Below are positions 44,101-51,595 of a stretch of DNA of 64,000 bases, piece by piece (position 1 is the first letter of the stretch; the number at the start of each line of letters is the position of its first letter). The position numbers and the translations under genes were made by a program. The notes beneath the pieces were generated by a model. The model had not been told where the DNA came from and made no database searches. It saw only the letters and a program-made list of their open reading frames with translations. This DNA is from Acidobacteriota bacterium (lineage in GTDB: Bacteria > Acidobacteriota > Blastocatellia > Pyrinomonadales > Pyrinomonadaceae), in NCBI GenBank assembly GCA_018269005.1, contig JAFDVK010000032.1:310001-374000 (forward strand), given 5' to 3'.

Positions 44101-44441
44101 AACGGAACAGGAATCTTCTCACCCTTTTTAGGAGCCGGCAGTGAACCCGCCCTAATGGCGGCGTCCTGCTGGTCGCCGGCTTGCTCACCAATCTTTGGCA
44201 GCCGCCCGACGAGGCCTTTCGTGGCATCTTCCGAGAGCGGTTCGGCGTTCGCGGGGGGCGGCGTTTCACGCGTTTCAGCGGTCTCCTCACCTTCGCTCAG
44301 GCGAAAGCTCAGGCCAGTTTCGGGCTGATCTTGCTCAGCCTTCGTTGCCGCGACAGACTGTGCTTTGATCGAGTTTGTGATCGGGGAAAAGATGCCTAAA
44401 TAGATCGAAAATAGAAGGAGATACGTGATAGTGGTCTTCAT
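38154..44441 (-). CDS. Bacterial alpha-2-macroglobulin with thioester motif
   Basis: 2095 residues with an N-terminal signal peptide (TITYLLLFSIYLGIFSPITN). Successive MG-type beta domains follow; the macroglobulin core includes the RYRIIAVAADDGKRFGKGES segment. The thioester motif is CSEQ (Cys1592) in YPFACSEQLSSRMIS, followed by an alpha/alpha-toroid with repeated helices. It should trap proteases through a bait region and covalent thioester. It is longer than E. coli YfhM (about 1650). The first 200 residues are an additional charged, Pro-rich segment plus an Ig-like domain. No penicillin-binding protein 1C gene is adjacent, unlike in many proteobacteria. Confidence 0.92.
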   Translation of the reverse strand: MKTTITYLLLFSIYLGIFSPITNSIKAQSVAATKAEQDQPETGLSFRLSEGEETAETRETPPPANAEPLSEDATKGLVGRLPKIGEQAGDQQDAAIRAGSLPAPKKGEKIPVPFPGKGDADRPQIDSSKELGVVRYAPQGKVELAPDMSLTFSEPMIAVTSQEEASRFVPVELTPQIEGNWRWLGTRTLKFDPAKRLPMATEFKARVPAGTKSVMGKTLQHDVVWTFSTPAPNVKRPMPTENWGPQRLNKIIYIGFDQAIDAEAVLSHISVTGAGRKLQTRLATAEEIASDPSVASASRQEQPGRWLAFRAINADGGTDALPADSTIGVTVHSGTPSVEGPLKTEKDQSFAFRTYGAMKLGQYYCQYPSAVNCYPDDTFTIQFSNPIEGSKFDKSMVRIEPALENANIYASGYAVYVTGWKNPNTKYRVTVAGGLPDVFGQTLGSDVTVRFEVGNPPPSLMASSKMMQVLDPFGPRQYSVYSINIRELRVRLFAVQPEDWPKYTKYLRNERASSGEPAAIPGELVSDQKVKVNAESAAKMVETRIGLDKALKGGFGNVIAEIEDTSPEKDEYEQRRKTVWIQSTNIGLDAFVDNNELVGFATDLKTGKALAGVNFHIAPNGPQNVRSADAEPGGSWFSNAWAWISSWGTSDPQAATATDENGDPLSIISIPETETQASSATGIARLSLPQKRSDTENLLIARLGNDTAFVPENSQYFWQQRGNWYEQPSGKQVSWFVFDDRHLYKPKEEISAKGYVRYIDTSELGDVEKAAEITRDAKKVNYVVRDSRGAEIGKGATDLNAFGAFDLKAKLPDNANLGYARIDLELLNNDGVRIGTYSHSFQIQEFRRPEYEVTAKMETEGPYMIQGSAKLSVNAKYFSGGGLAKAPVKWTVTANPTNFTPPNRDDFTFGVWTPWWRSFYGGSNETQTKTFDGVTDKDGRHLLKIDLDAANPPRPYNVSASGAVTDVNRQTWSGNTSFIVHPSSLYVGIRTPRTFVQKGEKISIESIVTDIDGKIQAGRRVDINAVRLEWTNEKGNWIEKNVDPQNCAVTSGEKAQTCNFVANEGGRYKVTARVVDDKERPNESELTVWVPGGERPKNRDLKRQNVDIIPSQKEYKPGDTAEILVLSPFTPAEGVLTLRRNGIVSTQHFKSEGNSVTLKIPILEAYMPNIEAQVDLVGVSERDTGGLNFTKKLPPQPAYASGSIDLKVSTESRKLSVTADPADPTLIPGGKTKLSVAVKDSAGNPAANTEVAVVVVDESVLYLAGYTPPEPLPSFYAHRGPGVREFHSRDNIEIERPELVAVQAGLATDQVFRRIESLPKGTTFTSLLAAAPSMKYEMKAKSDSFQIDGASASEVAVRGADKESAQITLRQNFSALAAFMPSVRTDSSGKAVVDVKLPDNLTRYRIIAVAADDGKRFGKGESSITARKPLMVRPSAPRFLNYGDKAEIPVVIQNQSDKDMTVDVAMRASNVKMLGGADSAAGKQVVVRANDRAEVRFAVETEKAGTARFQFAAASGEYSDAAEISLPVWTPATSEAFATYGTVDQNTAIFQPVKAPANIIPSFGGLEVTTSSTQLQELTDAYIYLAKYPFACSEQLSSRMISTAALRDVLTAFKTKDMPKPEEIEQEFKVDMKALASRQRYDGSFGLWTSAPERYQWPFLTVHVVHAMALAKEKGYDVPEESIDRAKPYLRDIERYYWFDNPKIRWTISSYALYVRAKLGDRDVAKAKKLLAEATVEQMPYEGLGWLLSAFSDDSNFAAEKTAILTFLNNHVTETASTANFVTDYGDGAWLIMYSNRRADGVLLEALIKADPQNDIIPKLVRGLLDHRVKGAWANTQENVFILLALDKYFAAYEKVTPDFVAKMWLGDTYAGEQVFKGRSVDSNVLNIPMSYLLDQGGSADLILDKKGPGRLYYRIGMKYAPSSLKLEPADYGFTVLRSYEPVDKPDDVKQNPDGSWTFKTGARVRVRLTMIAESRRYHVALVDPMPAGLETLNPELAATEEIPDDKKQQPMITGGSLSYGSWFWWYRAHWFEHENFRDERAEAFTSLLWEGVYNYSYVTRATTPGKFVVPPAKAEEMYHPETFGRTGTDSVTIE

Positions 44442-44652
44442 GGGATCCTCAAGTTATGTAGTTAAATATTGCAGCATAAAGCCTTATGGCCGCAACCGGC
44501 CCTTCCTTTACGACTTCGATGCACGAAGCGTCGCTTTCATTAGTATGAACGAAAGATTTTATTTTCCTTGCATCCGGTCTCGTCGAAGCTCGATGGTCAA
44601 ACGCAATTCTTAGTTCTCAATGATGTTTGGATATTCGATATCACGCATTTCC

Positions 44653-44661
44653 TGCTATACT
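44653..44661 (+). promoter_or_regulatory. Extended -10 promoter upstream of the PspA gene
   Basis: TG-C-TATACT (TATACT at 44656-44661) is an extended -10 box. No good -35 is seen at the right distance. It lies about 95 bases upstream of the ATG. Confidence 0.45.
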
Positions 44662-44710
44662 TTAAGATTGAATTTGCAACTTTGCGGCAGCGTTTTACGT
44701 AAGGCATTTC

Positions 44711-44732
44711 GCCAAAGGTTAGCACCTTTGGC
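44711..44732 (+). promoter_or_regulatory. Perfect hairpin just upstream of the PspA ribosome-binding site
   Basis: GCCAAAGG-TTAGCA-CCTTTGGC, an 8-bp stem with a 6-base loop, ends 7 bases before the GAGGAG ribosome-binding site. It could be an operator or a leader structure controlling translation. Confidence 0.55.
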
Positions 44733-44755
44733 ATAAATTGAGGAGCACATCGAAG

Positions 44756-45541
44756 ATGGGATTGTGGCAGAGAATAAAGAGAGTTTTCCGTGCAAGCACA
44801 GGTGCGGCACTCGATAAGATCGAGAACCCCGAACTCGTTCTACAGCAGACGATCAGGGATATGCGCGATCGCGTACCCGAACTGAACAACTCGGTCGCAC
44901 AGGTCATGGCCACCGAACGCCTGCTCGTGAAGCAGAAAGAGAACCTTTCGGGACAGGTCGTCGAGCTTGATTCGAAGATCAAGGCCGCCGTTAAGATGGG
45001 ACGTGACGACATTGCGACCGCGTACATCGGTCAACTCCAACAGGCTCAAATGGATCTCGACCGCACAAGCGTTCAGGCCGAGCACGCAGGCGTTGCCTCC
45101 CAGCAGGCGCTAAAAGCTCGCGACAATTACGTCCTCAATATGAAGAAGCGCACCGCCGAGGCGATGCAGCTTATCTCGGCCGCGAAACAGGCGAAACTGC
45201 AGGAACAGCTCGCGCAGACGATGGATTCCTTCAACATCGGCGACGATTCTTCCACTTTCAACGAAATGCGTGAGAAGATCGACCGCCGCGTTGCCGCCGC
45301 CGAAGCGAAACTACAGCTCGGGGCAAGTTCCGTCGATTCGCAGATGCAGGATATCGAACGCGAGGCAATGGACATTCAACTCCAGGACAAACTGCTCGCA
45401 TACAAGCAGCAAATGGGAATGCTTGGTGCGGGAACACCGCCTGCTTCAAAGCAGATCGAGGCCGGCGAGCCTGCTCGGCCCGAGGCAGAGGTTCTGAACG
45501 ACGTCATCGTCAACGAAACGGAAAGCGGCCAATCGAACTAA
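44756..45541 (+). CDS. pspA: PspA/IM30 family membrane-stress protein
   Basis: 261 residues from ATG 44756 (GAGGAG upstream). The protein is almost entirely alpha-helical with the family opening MGLWQRIKRVFRASTGAALD, ENPELVLQQTIRDMRD and a long coiled coil. The C-terminus is acidic. PspA/IM30/Vipp1 proteins coat and repair damaged membranes as ESCRT-III-like polymers. No PspB, PspC or PspF is nearby. The next gene, 28 bases on, encodes a membrane coiled-coil protein. Confidence 0.9.
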   Translation: MGLWQRIKRVFRASTGAALDKIENPELVLQQTIRDMRDRVPELNNSVAQVMATERLLVKQKENLSGQVVELDSKIKAAVKMGRDDIATAYIGQLQQAQMDLDRTSVQAEHAGVASQQALKARDNYVLNMKKRTAEAMQLISAAKQAKLQEQLAQTMDSFNIGDDSSTFNEMREKIDRRVAAAEAKLQLGASSVDSQMQDIEREAMDIQLQDKLLAYKQQMGMLGAGTPPASKQIEAGEPARPEAEVLNDVIVNETESGQSN

Positions 45542-45569
45542 CTTCTCTCAAGGAGAACACGCCCAAAAT

Positions 45570-46424
45570 ATGGCTGACATTGCCAAATATCGGCAGGATG
45601 TAGAAAGGTTCAACCAAAGCTACGCAAAGGAAGCTTTGAAGGAACCTTTCAATTTTTGGGCTCTCGCAGGCTTTCTTGCCGCTGCGGTTTTTACGGGAAG
45701 CGTGATCCCGCTGCTTATCGCGCTTGTCGCCGAGGCGATATATCTCGTCACGGTTCCGAATCTTCCGACGTATCGCCGTCTCGTCGAAGAACGGCACCAG
45801 CAAAAACTGCTCGCCGCCCATATTGCGAACCGCGAGGGTTTGATCAAGACGTTCACTCCGCGTGAACGCGAGGCCGTCGAATACCTTCGCTGGCTGAAGA
45901 ACAAGATCCAGGAGAATTATCGCAAATTCACCGGAGCAAGCCGCTTGCCGTCGAATCTGCAGGCTTTGGATCAGCGTTGGGAGGATTTCGTTGACCTTCT
46001 CGACACTTACAGGCGACGGAAACAGCACCTAAAGACGATCAACCGGCAGGCCGTCCACAATCAACTCTCGCAGGCTTTCCGTGCGATGGAAGGTGCGGGC
46101 GACGACAAGACACGCCGCATTCAGCAGACCAACGTCGAGATCCTTAAGCGACGCATCGCCTCTTTCGACGAGATCGAACGCAGCGTCAAGCTCGTAGAAG
46201 GCCAACTCCAATCGATCGAGAATTTCTTTAGCTACCTGAATGACGAGATCGTGACGATCACGACCCCAGAAAAATTCTCGCTGCTTGATTTCGAGCAGCT
46301 TTCCGACTCGATCGCGATGACCAAACAGATGCTCGACGCGACCGCCGACGAAATGGGCAAACTCGACAGCTACAACCGCGAAATGGGAAATTACGACCTG
46401 CTCCCGGAACCAAATAAGACCTAA
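45570..46424 (+). CDS. Membrane coiled-coil protein partnered with PspA
   Basis: 284 residues. A short cytoplasmic N-terminus (KYRQDVERFNQSYAKEALK) leads to a helical hairpin of two membrane spans (FWALAGFLAAAVFTG and VIPLLIALVAEAIYLVTV). More than 200 residues of charged coiled coil follow (FTPREREAVEYLRWLKNKIQ, IKRRIASFDEIERSVKLV-like phrases). No named family is recognised. Co-transcription with pspA suggests a membrane anchor or sensor for the PspA polymer (inference). Confidence 0.75.
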   Translation: MADIAKYRQDVERFNQSYAKEALKEPFNFWALAGFLAAAVFTGSVIPLLIALVAEAIYLVTVPNLPTYRRLVEERHQQKLLAAHIANREGLIKTFTPREREAVEYLRWLKNKIQENYRKFTGASRLPSNLQALDQRWEDFVDLLDTYRRRKQHLKTINRQAVHNQLSQAFRAMEGAGDDKTRRIQQTNVEILKRRIASFDEIERSVKLVEGQLQSIENFFSYLNDEIVTITTPEKFSLLDFEQLSDSIAMTKQMLDATADEMGKLDSYNREMGNYDLLPEPNKT

Positions 46425-46522
46425 GATCCGCCAAAGGCTTCCCCGCATCGGGCTTCGCAAATTGTACATCTCGTCTTTTCCGCGGGTCAGGACAGAATAT
46501 TGCGATGGCGTACCTGAAAGAG

Positions 46523-46544
46523 GCGGATGAGAATGCTCATCCGC
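46523..46544. other. Perfect hairpin before the repeat-protein promoter
   Basis: GCGGATGAG-AATG-CTCATCCGC, a 9-bp stem with a 4-base loop. It lies 9 bases upstream of the -35 box at 46554 and about 100 bases after the preceding gene. It may end the pspA transcript without a T-run or act as an operator. Confidence 0.5.
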
Positions 46545-46553
46545 TCCTACCGC

Positions 46554-46581
46554 TTGACAAATCATCGTTTCCGAGTATTCT
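46554..46581 (+). promoter_or_regulatory. Promoter of the repeat adhesin-like gene
   Basis: A consensus TTGACA (46554-46559) and TATTCT (46576-46581) are 16 bases apart, 54 bases before the ATG at 46636. AAGGAGG lies between promoter and start. Confidence 0.65.
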
Positions 46582-46635
46582 TGCCTTACTCAAAAAAAGA
46601 CCAACAAAATAGCCTAAAGGAGGGCAAACAGAACA

Positions 46636-48879
46636 ATGCCTACGGTCAATCGAAGGTTTCTTTCGGCGATTTTTGTCGTTGCGATCGCTTTTGGGACAGC
46701 GACAGCTCAGACGACGCAGTTTACGTATCAAGGGAGACTGCTTGACGGATCTTTGCCCGCAAATGCCGCTTACGATCTGGAGTTCGCTCTTTTTGATGCC
46801 GGCAGCGGCGGGACACAGCTCGGCACGACACAGACCGTCCTCGGCGTGCCGGTGAGGGACGGCGTCTTTACCGTTCAGCTTGATTTTGGTGCGGAGTTTC
46901 CCGGAGCTGGCCGTTTTCTGGAGATCGCCGTCAGGGCATCGGGCGGAGGTTCATACACGCCGCTTACCCCACGCCAGCCGATTTCTAGCGCCCCATACGC
47001 TGTCAGGAGTCTAAATTCCCTCGGAGCCGACAGCCTGTCGGCAAATTGCGTCGGATGCGTGGCTAGCGGACACATCGGGAGCGTGGACGGAAGTGTGGTG
47101 AGTGGTGAGATACCTGTCGCCGGTGTTCCATCCGGCAGTGCGAACTACGTCCAGAACCAAAATGCCGGGCCGCAGGGAACGGCGAACTTCAATATCGACG
47201 GAACCGGAACGGCAAATATCTTCGATGCAGCTACGCAATACAACATTGGCGGAGATCGATTGCTTTCCATCCGAAGCAACAATCTGTTCGCAGGTGTTCA
47301 TGCGGGCCTCGCCAACCCCATCGGCGGCGGCAATTCCTTTTTTGGCTTTGACGCGGGCCGAAGCAACACGAGTGGCGGCGGCAATTCGTTTTTCGGCACT
47401 GCCGCGGGAAGGGCCACCACAACCAGCAGCAACAATTCCTTTTTTGGCAGTCTTGCCGGCTTCAGCAACGTAGCCGGCGGCAACAATTCGTTTTTCGGCA
47501 CCTCTGCCGGCCAAAACAACACTGCGTCCGGCAATTCCTTTTTTGGCTCACGGGCGGGAGCAAGCACCACGACCAGTGGCAACAATTCCTTTTTTGGATC
47601 GAGCGCGGGCCAACTCAACATTACCGGCGGAAACAATTCGTTTTATGGCGCGGGAGCGGGCCAAAACACCAACGCGTCCAGCAATTCATTTTTCGGGAGC
47701 TCTGCGGGACTTAACAACATCGGCGGCGGAGATAATTCCTTTTTTGGCTTTAGCTCGGGCAAAAACAACACGGCCGGCGCCAATTCCTTTTTTGGCTCAA
47801 GCGCGGGATCAGGCAACACCACCGGTGGCAGCAATTCCTTTTTTGGCTATAAGACCGGCTTGAGCAACACAGCCGGCGGCAACAATTCCTTTTTCGGCAG
47901 CTTAGCCGGCCAAAACAATACCGCGGACGGCAATTCCTTTTTCGGCTCAAACGCGGGTTTCAGTAACACAACCAGTGGTGACAATTCGTTTTTTGGCTTT
48001 AACGCGGGCCAAAACAACACCGCGGCAGGCAATTCTTTTTTTGGCTCAAACGCGGGTTTCAGCAACACAAGCAGTGGTGACAATTCGTTTTTTGGCTTTA
48101 ACGCGGGCAAAAGCAACACCGCGGTCGGTAATTCGTTTTTTGGCTCAAACGCGGGTTTCAGCACCACAACCAGCGGTAACAACTCCTTTTTTGGCTTTAA
48201 CGCGGGCTACAACAACACGACCGGCGGAAATAATTCGTTTTTCGGCACCTCTGCGGGCCAAAACAACACGGCGTCCAGCAATTCCTTTTTTGGATCGAGC
48301 GCGGGCTTGAGCAACACCAACGGCGGAGACAATTCTTTTTTTGGCTTTAACGCGGGAACAAACAACACTTCCGGCGGCAATTCCTTTTTTGGCTCAGGTG
48401 CGGGCTCGGGCAACACGATCGGCGGCACGAATTCCTTCTTTGGTCTTATCGCGGGTCAAATCAACACTACTGGCTCAGATAACACCATGATAGGATTTAA
48501 CGCGAATCCTGTTTCCGCCAGTCTCAACTTCGCTACTGCGATCGGCTCGGGCTCGTCCGTTGATACCAGCAATACGATCGCCCTTGGCCGATCGAGCGGA
48601 GCGGACGTGGTGGTAGTTTATGGTCTTGGAGCACCGGGCTCCGTTCATCTTTGTCGAAATGCTTCGAACCAGATCTCAACCTGCACGTCCGGCGCCGTCG
48701 AGGATGTGAAAGACAGACAGTTCACGACCGTCCTAACTAACTCGGTCAACGAACTCAAAAAAGAGAACGACTCTCTGAAAATGGAGATCGAAACCCAGCG
48801 AACCCAGATCTCTGCACTTCGACAGGCATTGTGCAGGCTGGCGCCGACTGATGATATCTGCGCTGAGGAACCGAAATGA
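46636..48879 (+). CDS. Secreted protein with 23 YadA-head-like repeats and C-terminal coiled coil
   Basis: 747 residues: signal peptide (cleavage near TATAQTTQ) and an N-terminal beta domain with FTYQGRLLDGSLPANAAYDL, widespread in bacterial surface proteins. A repeat region (about residues 230-611) contains 23 copies of a 14-16 residue unit NSFFGxxAGxxNTxxGG. A C-terminal coiled coil (VNELKKENDSLKMEIETQR) ends it. The unit has the periodicity and NxxxGxxAG pattern of the left-handed beta-roll in YadA heads (Hep_Hag repeats). It probably forms a trimeric stalk or fibre; no S74 peptidase or membrane anchor domain is seen at the end. Confidence 0.8.
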   Translation: MPTVNRRFLSAIFVVAIAFGTATAQTTQFTYQGRLLDGSLPANAAYDLEFALFDAGSGGTQLGTTQTVLGVPVRDGVFTVQLDFGAEFPGAGRFLEIAVRASGGGSYTPLTPRQPISSAPYAVRSLNSLGADSLSANCVGCVASGHIGSVDGSVVSGEIPVAGVPSGSANYVQNQNAGPQGTANFNIDGTGTANIFDAATQYNIGGDRLLSIRSNNLFAGVHAGLANPIGGGNSFFGFDAGRSNTSGGGNSFFGTAAGRATTTSSNNSFFGSLAGFSNVAGGNNSFFGTSAGQNNTASGNSFFGSRAGASTTTSGNNSFFGSSAGQLNITGGNNSFYGAGAGQNTNASSNSFFGSSAGLNNIGGGDNSFFGFSSGKNNTAGANSFFGSSAGSGNTTGGSNSFFGYKTGLSNTAGGNNSFFGSLAGQNNTADGNSFFGSNAGFSNTTSGDNSFFGFNAGQNNTAAGNSFFGSNAGFSNTSSGDNSFFGFNAGKSNTAVGNSFFGSNAGFSTTTSGNNSFFGFNAGYNNTTGGNNSFFGTSAGQNNTASSNSFFGSSAGLSNTNGGDNSFFGFNAGTNNTSGGNSFFGSGAGSGNTIGGTNSFFGLIAGQINTTGSDNTMIGFNANPVSASLNFATAIGSGSSVDTSNTIALGRSSGADVVVVYGLGAPGSVHLCRNASNQISTCTSGAVEDVKDRQFTTVLTNSVNELKKENDSLKMEIETQRTQISALRQALCRLAPTDDICAEEPK
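47323..48468 (+). repeat. Coding tandem repeat, 23 units of 42-48 bp
   Basis: Each unit contains a near-constant AATTCCTTTTTTGGC or AATTCGTTTTTCGGC core encoding NSFFG, followed by variable codons. Units alternate between FN/SN/SS/TS variants; several neighbouring pairs are nearly identical (47935-48170), showing recent duplication. Confidence 0.9.
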
Positions 48880-49163
48880 GACTCAAGCAAAAACGCTTGT
48901 AGAGACTCGAGCTAAGAAGAGTTTACAACTTGGCAAGCGTGAAACCTGATCGATTCGGTCACCCCAGAACGGGACTTGCACCATTTAACTTTGCACGCTT
49001 TTCTTGCTCACCGAAGTCGGCTAGCTCTCTCTCCATAGCCATAACGGTAGGCGTCTGCATCATCGTTCGACCCGATATTGCGTGCGTCGAGTGTATCTAT
49101 TAAAATCAGGGATTCCAGTTAGTGGAGAGATATTGGCTACTACCGATAGAAGAAATAATTATT
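48880..49163. other. Intergenic region upstream of the ATP-grasp gene
   Basis: No gene is seen. It holds a small hairpin CAAGC-AAAAAC-GCTTG just after the repeat-protein stop and, near its right end, a promoter candidate TTGCGT (49078-49083)/TAAAAT (49101-49106) with 17-base spacing. Confidence 0.5.
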
Positions 49164-50102
49164 ATGAAGCGAGTAGGAATTTTAGTGGGACGTGAAGTTA
49201 CGTTCCCGGAATCAATTATTAACACGATCAATGAAAAGGGTGCGGGCAAAGTTACTGCTGAGATGGTAAATGTCGGCGGCATTCGTGAGGACGAGCCAAA
49301 ACGTTATGACGTTATCATCGACCGAATTTCGCACGAAGTTCCTTATTACAGGGCGATGCTCAAGCGTATGGCCCTTGAAGGGACGTACATCATAAACAAC
49401 CCGTTCTGGTGGTCGGCGGACGACAAGTTCTTCAATTTTTCGCTTGCCAAGAAGATCGGGGTCGCCGTCCCGAAGACCATACTTCTGCCGCAGCAGAGCT
49501 ACATTAAGGACATTACGAGCGAATCGCTGCGGAATCTCGAATTCCCGCTAAAGTGGGATGAGATCGTTGAATACATCGGCTTCCCGGCCTTTTTGAAGCC
49601 GCACGACGGCGGCGGTTGGAAGAACGTTTCAAAACTTCACAACGCTGAGGAACTGCTCCGCGAATACAACGAGTCCGGGACGCTTTGCATGACGCTGCAG
49701 GAAGGTATCGAATACGACCAATTCGTCCGCTGCTACTGCGTCGGGAAGGAAAAAGTGCTTATTATGCCCTACGACCCGTCGAAGCCCTATCTTTCCGGAA
49801 TGCAGTATGTGAATGTCGATAACTACCTGACGCCTGAACTTCACGCTCGCGTCGAACAGGACGTCAAGACACTCTGCACGGCACTCGGCTACGACCTGAA
49901 TACGGTCGAATTCGCGATCAAGGACGGCATTCCCTATGCGATCGACTTTATGAATCCTGCTCCGGACGCCGAACTCGCCTCGGTCGGTGAATATAATCAC
50001 CGCTGGATCGTGGATAATATGACCGACTTTATCCTGAAGAAATTGGATGAAGGCTTTGAGAAGCCGGAATACAGATGGACGGGAATGCTTAACCGGGCGT
50101 GA
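49164..50102 (+). CDS. ATP-grasp domain enzyme (RimK-like)
   Basis: 312 residues from ATG 49164. The N-terminal pre-ATP-grasp part (MKRVGILVGREVTFPESII) and the central ATP-binding region (FPAFLKPHDGGGWKNVSKL) fit the ATP-grasp superfamily. So do the C-terminal metal-binding residues in VEFAIKDGIPYAIDFMNPAPD, which place Glu/Asp/Asn where Mg-ATP is held. These enzymes ligate a carboxylate to an amine or thiol. The nearest families are RimK/glutathione synthetase-type, but no partner enzyme lies next to it, so the substrate is unknown. Confidence 0.82.
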   Translation: MKRVGILVGREVTFPESIINTINEKGAGKVTAEMVNVGGIREDEPKRYDVIIDRISHEVPYYRAMLKRMALEGTYIINNPFWWSADDKFFNFSLAKKIGVAVPKTILLPQQSYIKDITSESLRNLEFPLKWDEIVEYIGFPAFLKPHDGGGWKNVSKLHNAEELLREYNESGTLCMTLQEGIEYDQFVRCYCVGKEKVLIMPYDPSKPYLSGMQYVNVDNYLTPELHARVEQDVKTLCTALGYDLNTVEFAIKDGIPYAIDFMNPAPDAELASVGEYNHRWIVDNMTDFILKKLDEGFEKPEYRWTGMLNRA

Positions 50103-50110
50103 GCTAGACC

Positions 50111-51517
50111 CTAATCTTCGCTTGCAACGTCGTCGTATGCGATGCGTTCCGCCATTAGGCCGGAAGAGATCCTAAGGCCAAGCCAAACGGCAAGTGCCAA
50201 CGTCGCTACGGCCAGTCCGACATTCGTGATAAAGGCGTCCGCCCCCGTGACGCCTACGGCAACAACAAAAAAGCCGAACGAAGAGATTCGAAGGAGTGTC
50301 CGCCGCGTGCGTTGGAGCGACCCAAGGAGGTTCACGCGGCCAACCTCCATTTCCATATAGGTTTCGTCAGAATTCAGATTGCTATAGTAGCTCGCCTCAT
50401 CGAGGGACCAGCGCCGAAGCGCCGGAGACAGGGTCGTGTTCGCAGCGGCGGCGAACCTGTGGATCACATGAGCTATCTTGCCTTCACGCAACGCTGCTTC
50501 AGCGAGGCCTCGAGAAGCAAGGAAGGTATCACCACCTGCTCCTACTGCCCGACCGAAGGCGTTCTCCGCACTCCGCCAATCGCCTATCCCTGCAAATCCC
50601 TCTCCAATACGAGCAAGAAGTGCCGCATTCCCGGCTGAGTAACGTTCTGCAAGCTTTAACGCCGCTAGAGACCGCCGCGCAAGCTTTTGGCTGCGTTCTG
50701 TGGCAGCGAGCGAATGAAGGCACCGCGAAAAATCATAGATCAAGCGCCCATCTCGCCGTTGGATCAAAAGGGCTCGCCGAAAACACTCCAAGGCCCTCAC
50801 CAAATGTCCCGAAAGCCGAAGCTCGTTGCCAAGGTCGGCCAAATATCGGGCTCGATTCTCGCAGTCACCTGAGATATCCAATTCGATCTCGACCTTGCCG
50901 CGCATCTTTGAGGGACGCGTCATAACGGTTTCCCTCAGGACATCCGCGCTCGGGATCCCTGCAAACGAAGCCTTCATCAGCACCTCTTTCGGATCCAATG
51001 GATACGAACGCAGGTCGAGCGACCTGGCATCGAGCACGTCTTCGCTCAGTCGAGGCAAAAGCTGTGCGATGAGACGACGGAAATTCTCCCCATGCGAGGT
51101 GAAGGCAAACGCGACCCCCCGACCGCGAACCGAAGTTCGGTAACGATAATGAACGCGATTCCCTCGACGCAGTACGCGGATCGCCTGCGTATCTACCTGT
51201 TCAATATCGCTGATCCTAAGAGAATTACGATTCGAGTTAAATCTTGCCCAGAGAACCGGAACGATGCCGGTTCGAGAGATACGCTTGCCGTTAAAAACGA
51301 TGTGATCGGATGCCGCGAGGAAAGGTACGACCACCCACGAGAAGGTGAAGGCGACGAAGCCGGCGATGACGTACTCTGCATAGAAGAGCAGTGCGCACGC
51401 ATACGAACCAAGTAGAAAGGCAGTTATGTAAGAATTGAATGGCGCCCGCACGCCAACGGCCTCAGAAAGCTTTGCTTCCTCACAAAGTTCATTCGGTGCT
51501 GGTACGGTTTCTCTCAT
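50111..51517 (-). CDS. Membrane protein with TPR region
   Basis: 468 residues. Two hydrophobic spans near the N-terminus (YITAFLLGSYACALLFYA and VIAGFVAFTFSWVVVPFLAA) are followed by a PH-like segment (GKRISRTGIVPVLWARFNS). The soluble TPR-like middle has GNELRLSGHLVRALECFRRA and GDWRSAENAFGRAVGAGGDT. Two more spans lie near the C-terminus (ISSFGFFVVAVGVTGADAF, VGLAVATLALAVWLGL). No enzyme motif is seen. It is convergent with the ATP-grasp gene, whose stop lies 8 bases away. Confidence 0.65.
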   Translation of the reverse strand: MRETVPAPNELCEEAKLSEAVGVRAPFNSYITAFLLGSYACALLFYAEYVIAGFVAFTFSWVVVPFLAASDHIVFNGKRISRTGIVPVLWARFNSNRNSLRISDIEQVDTQAIRVLRRGNRVHYRYRTSVRGRGVAFAFTSHGENFRRLIAQLLPRLSEDVLDARSLDLRSYPLDPKEVLMKASFAGIPSADVLRETVMTRPSKMRGKVEIELDISGDCENRARYLADLGNELRLSGHLVRALECFRRALLIQRRDGRLIYDFSRCLHSLAATERSQKLARRSLAALKLAERYSAGNAALLARIGEGFAGIGDWRSAENAFGRAVGAGGDTFLASRGLAEAALREGKIAHVIHRFAAAANTTLSPALRRWSLDEASYYSNLNSDETYMEMEVGRVNLLGSLQRTRRTLLRISSFGFFVVAVGVTGADAFITNVGLAVATLALAVWLGLRISSGLMAERIAYDDVASED

Positions 51518-51595
51518 GGCTCAGAAGTGAGAGTACGACAAAGAGCAGACCGGCGATAGGGAAAAAAGGCCAGACCTAACACACTCGGTTGGATC

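Noticed and set aside
47298..48428. Series of minus-strand ORFs rich in PKKELP repeats
   Set aside because: They are antisense readings of the NSFFG coding repeat. Repeat periodicity keeps several frames open; there is no start signal or other support.
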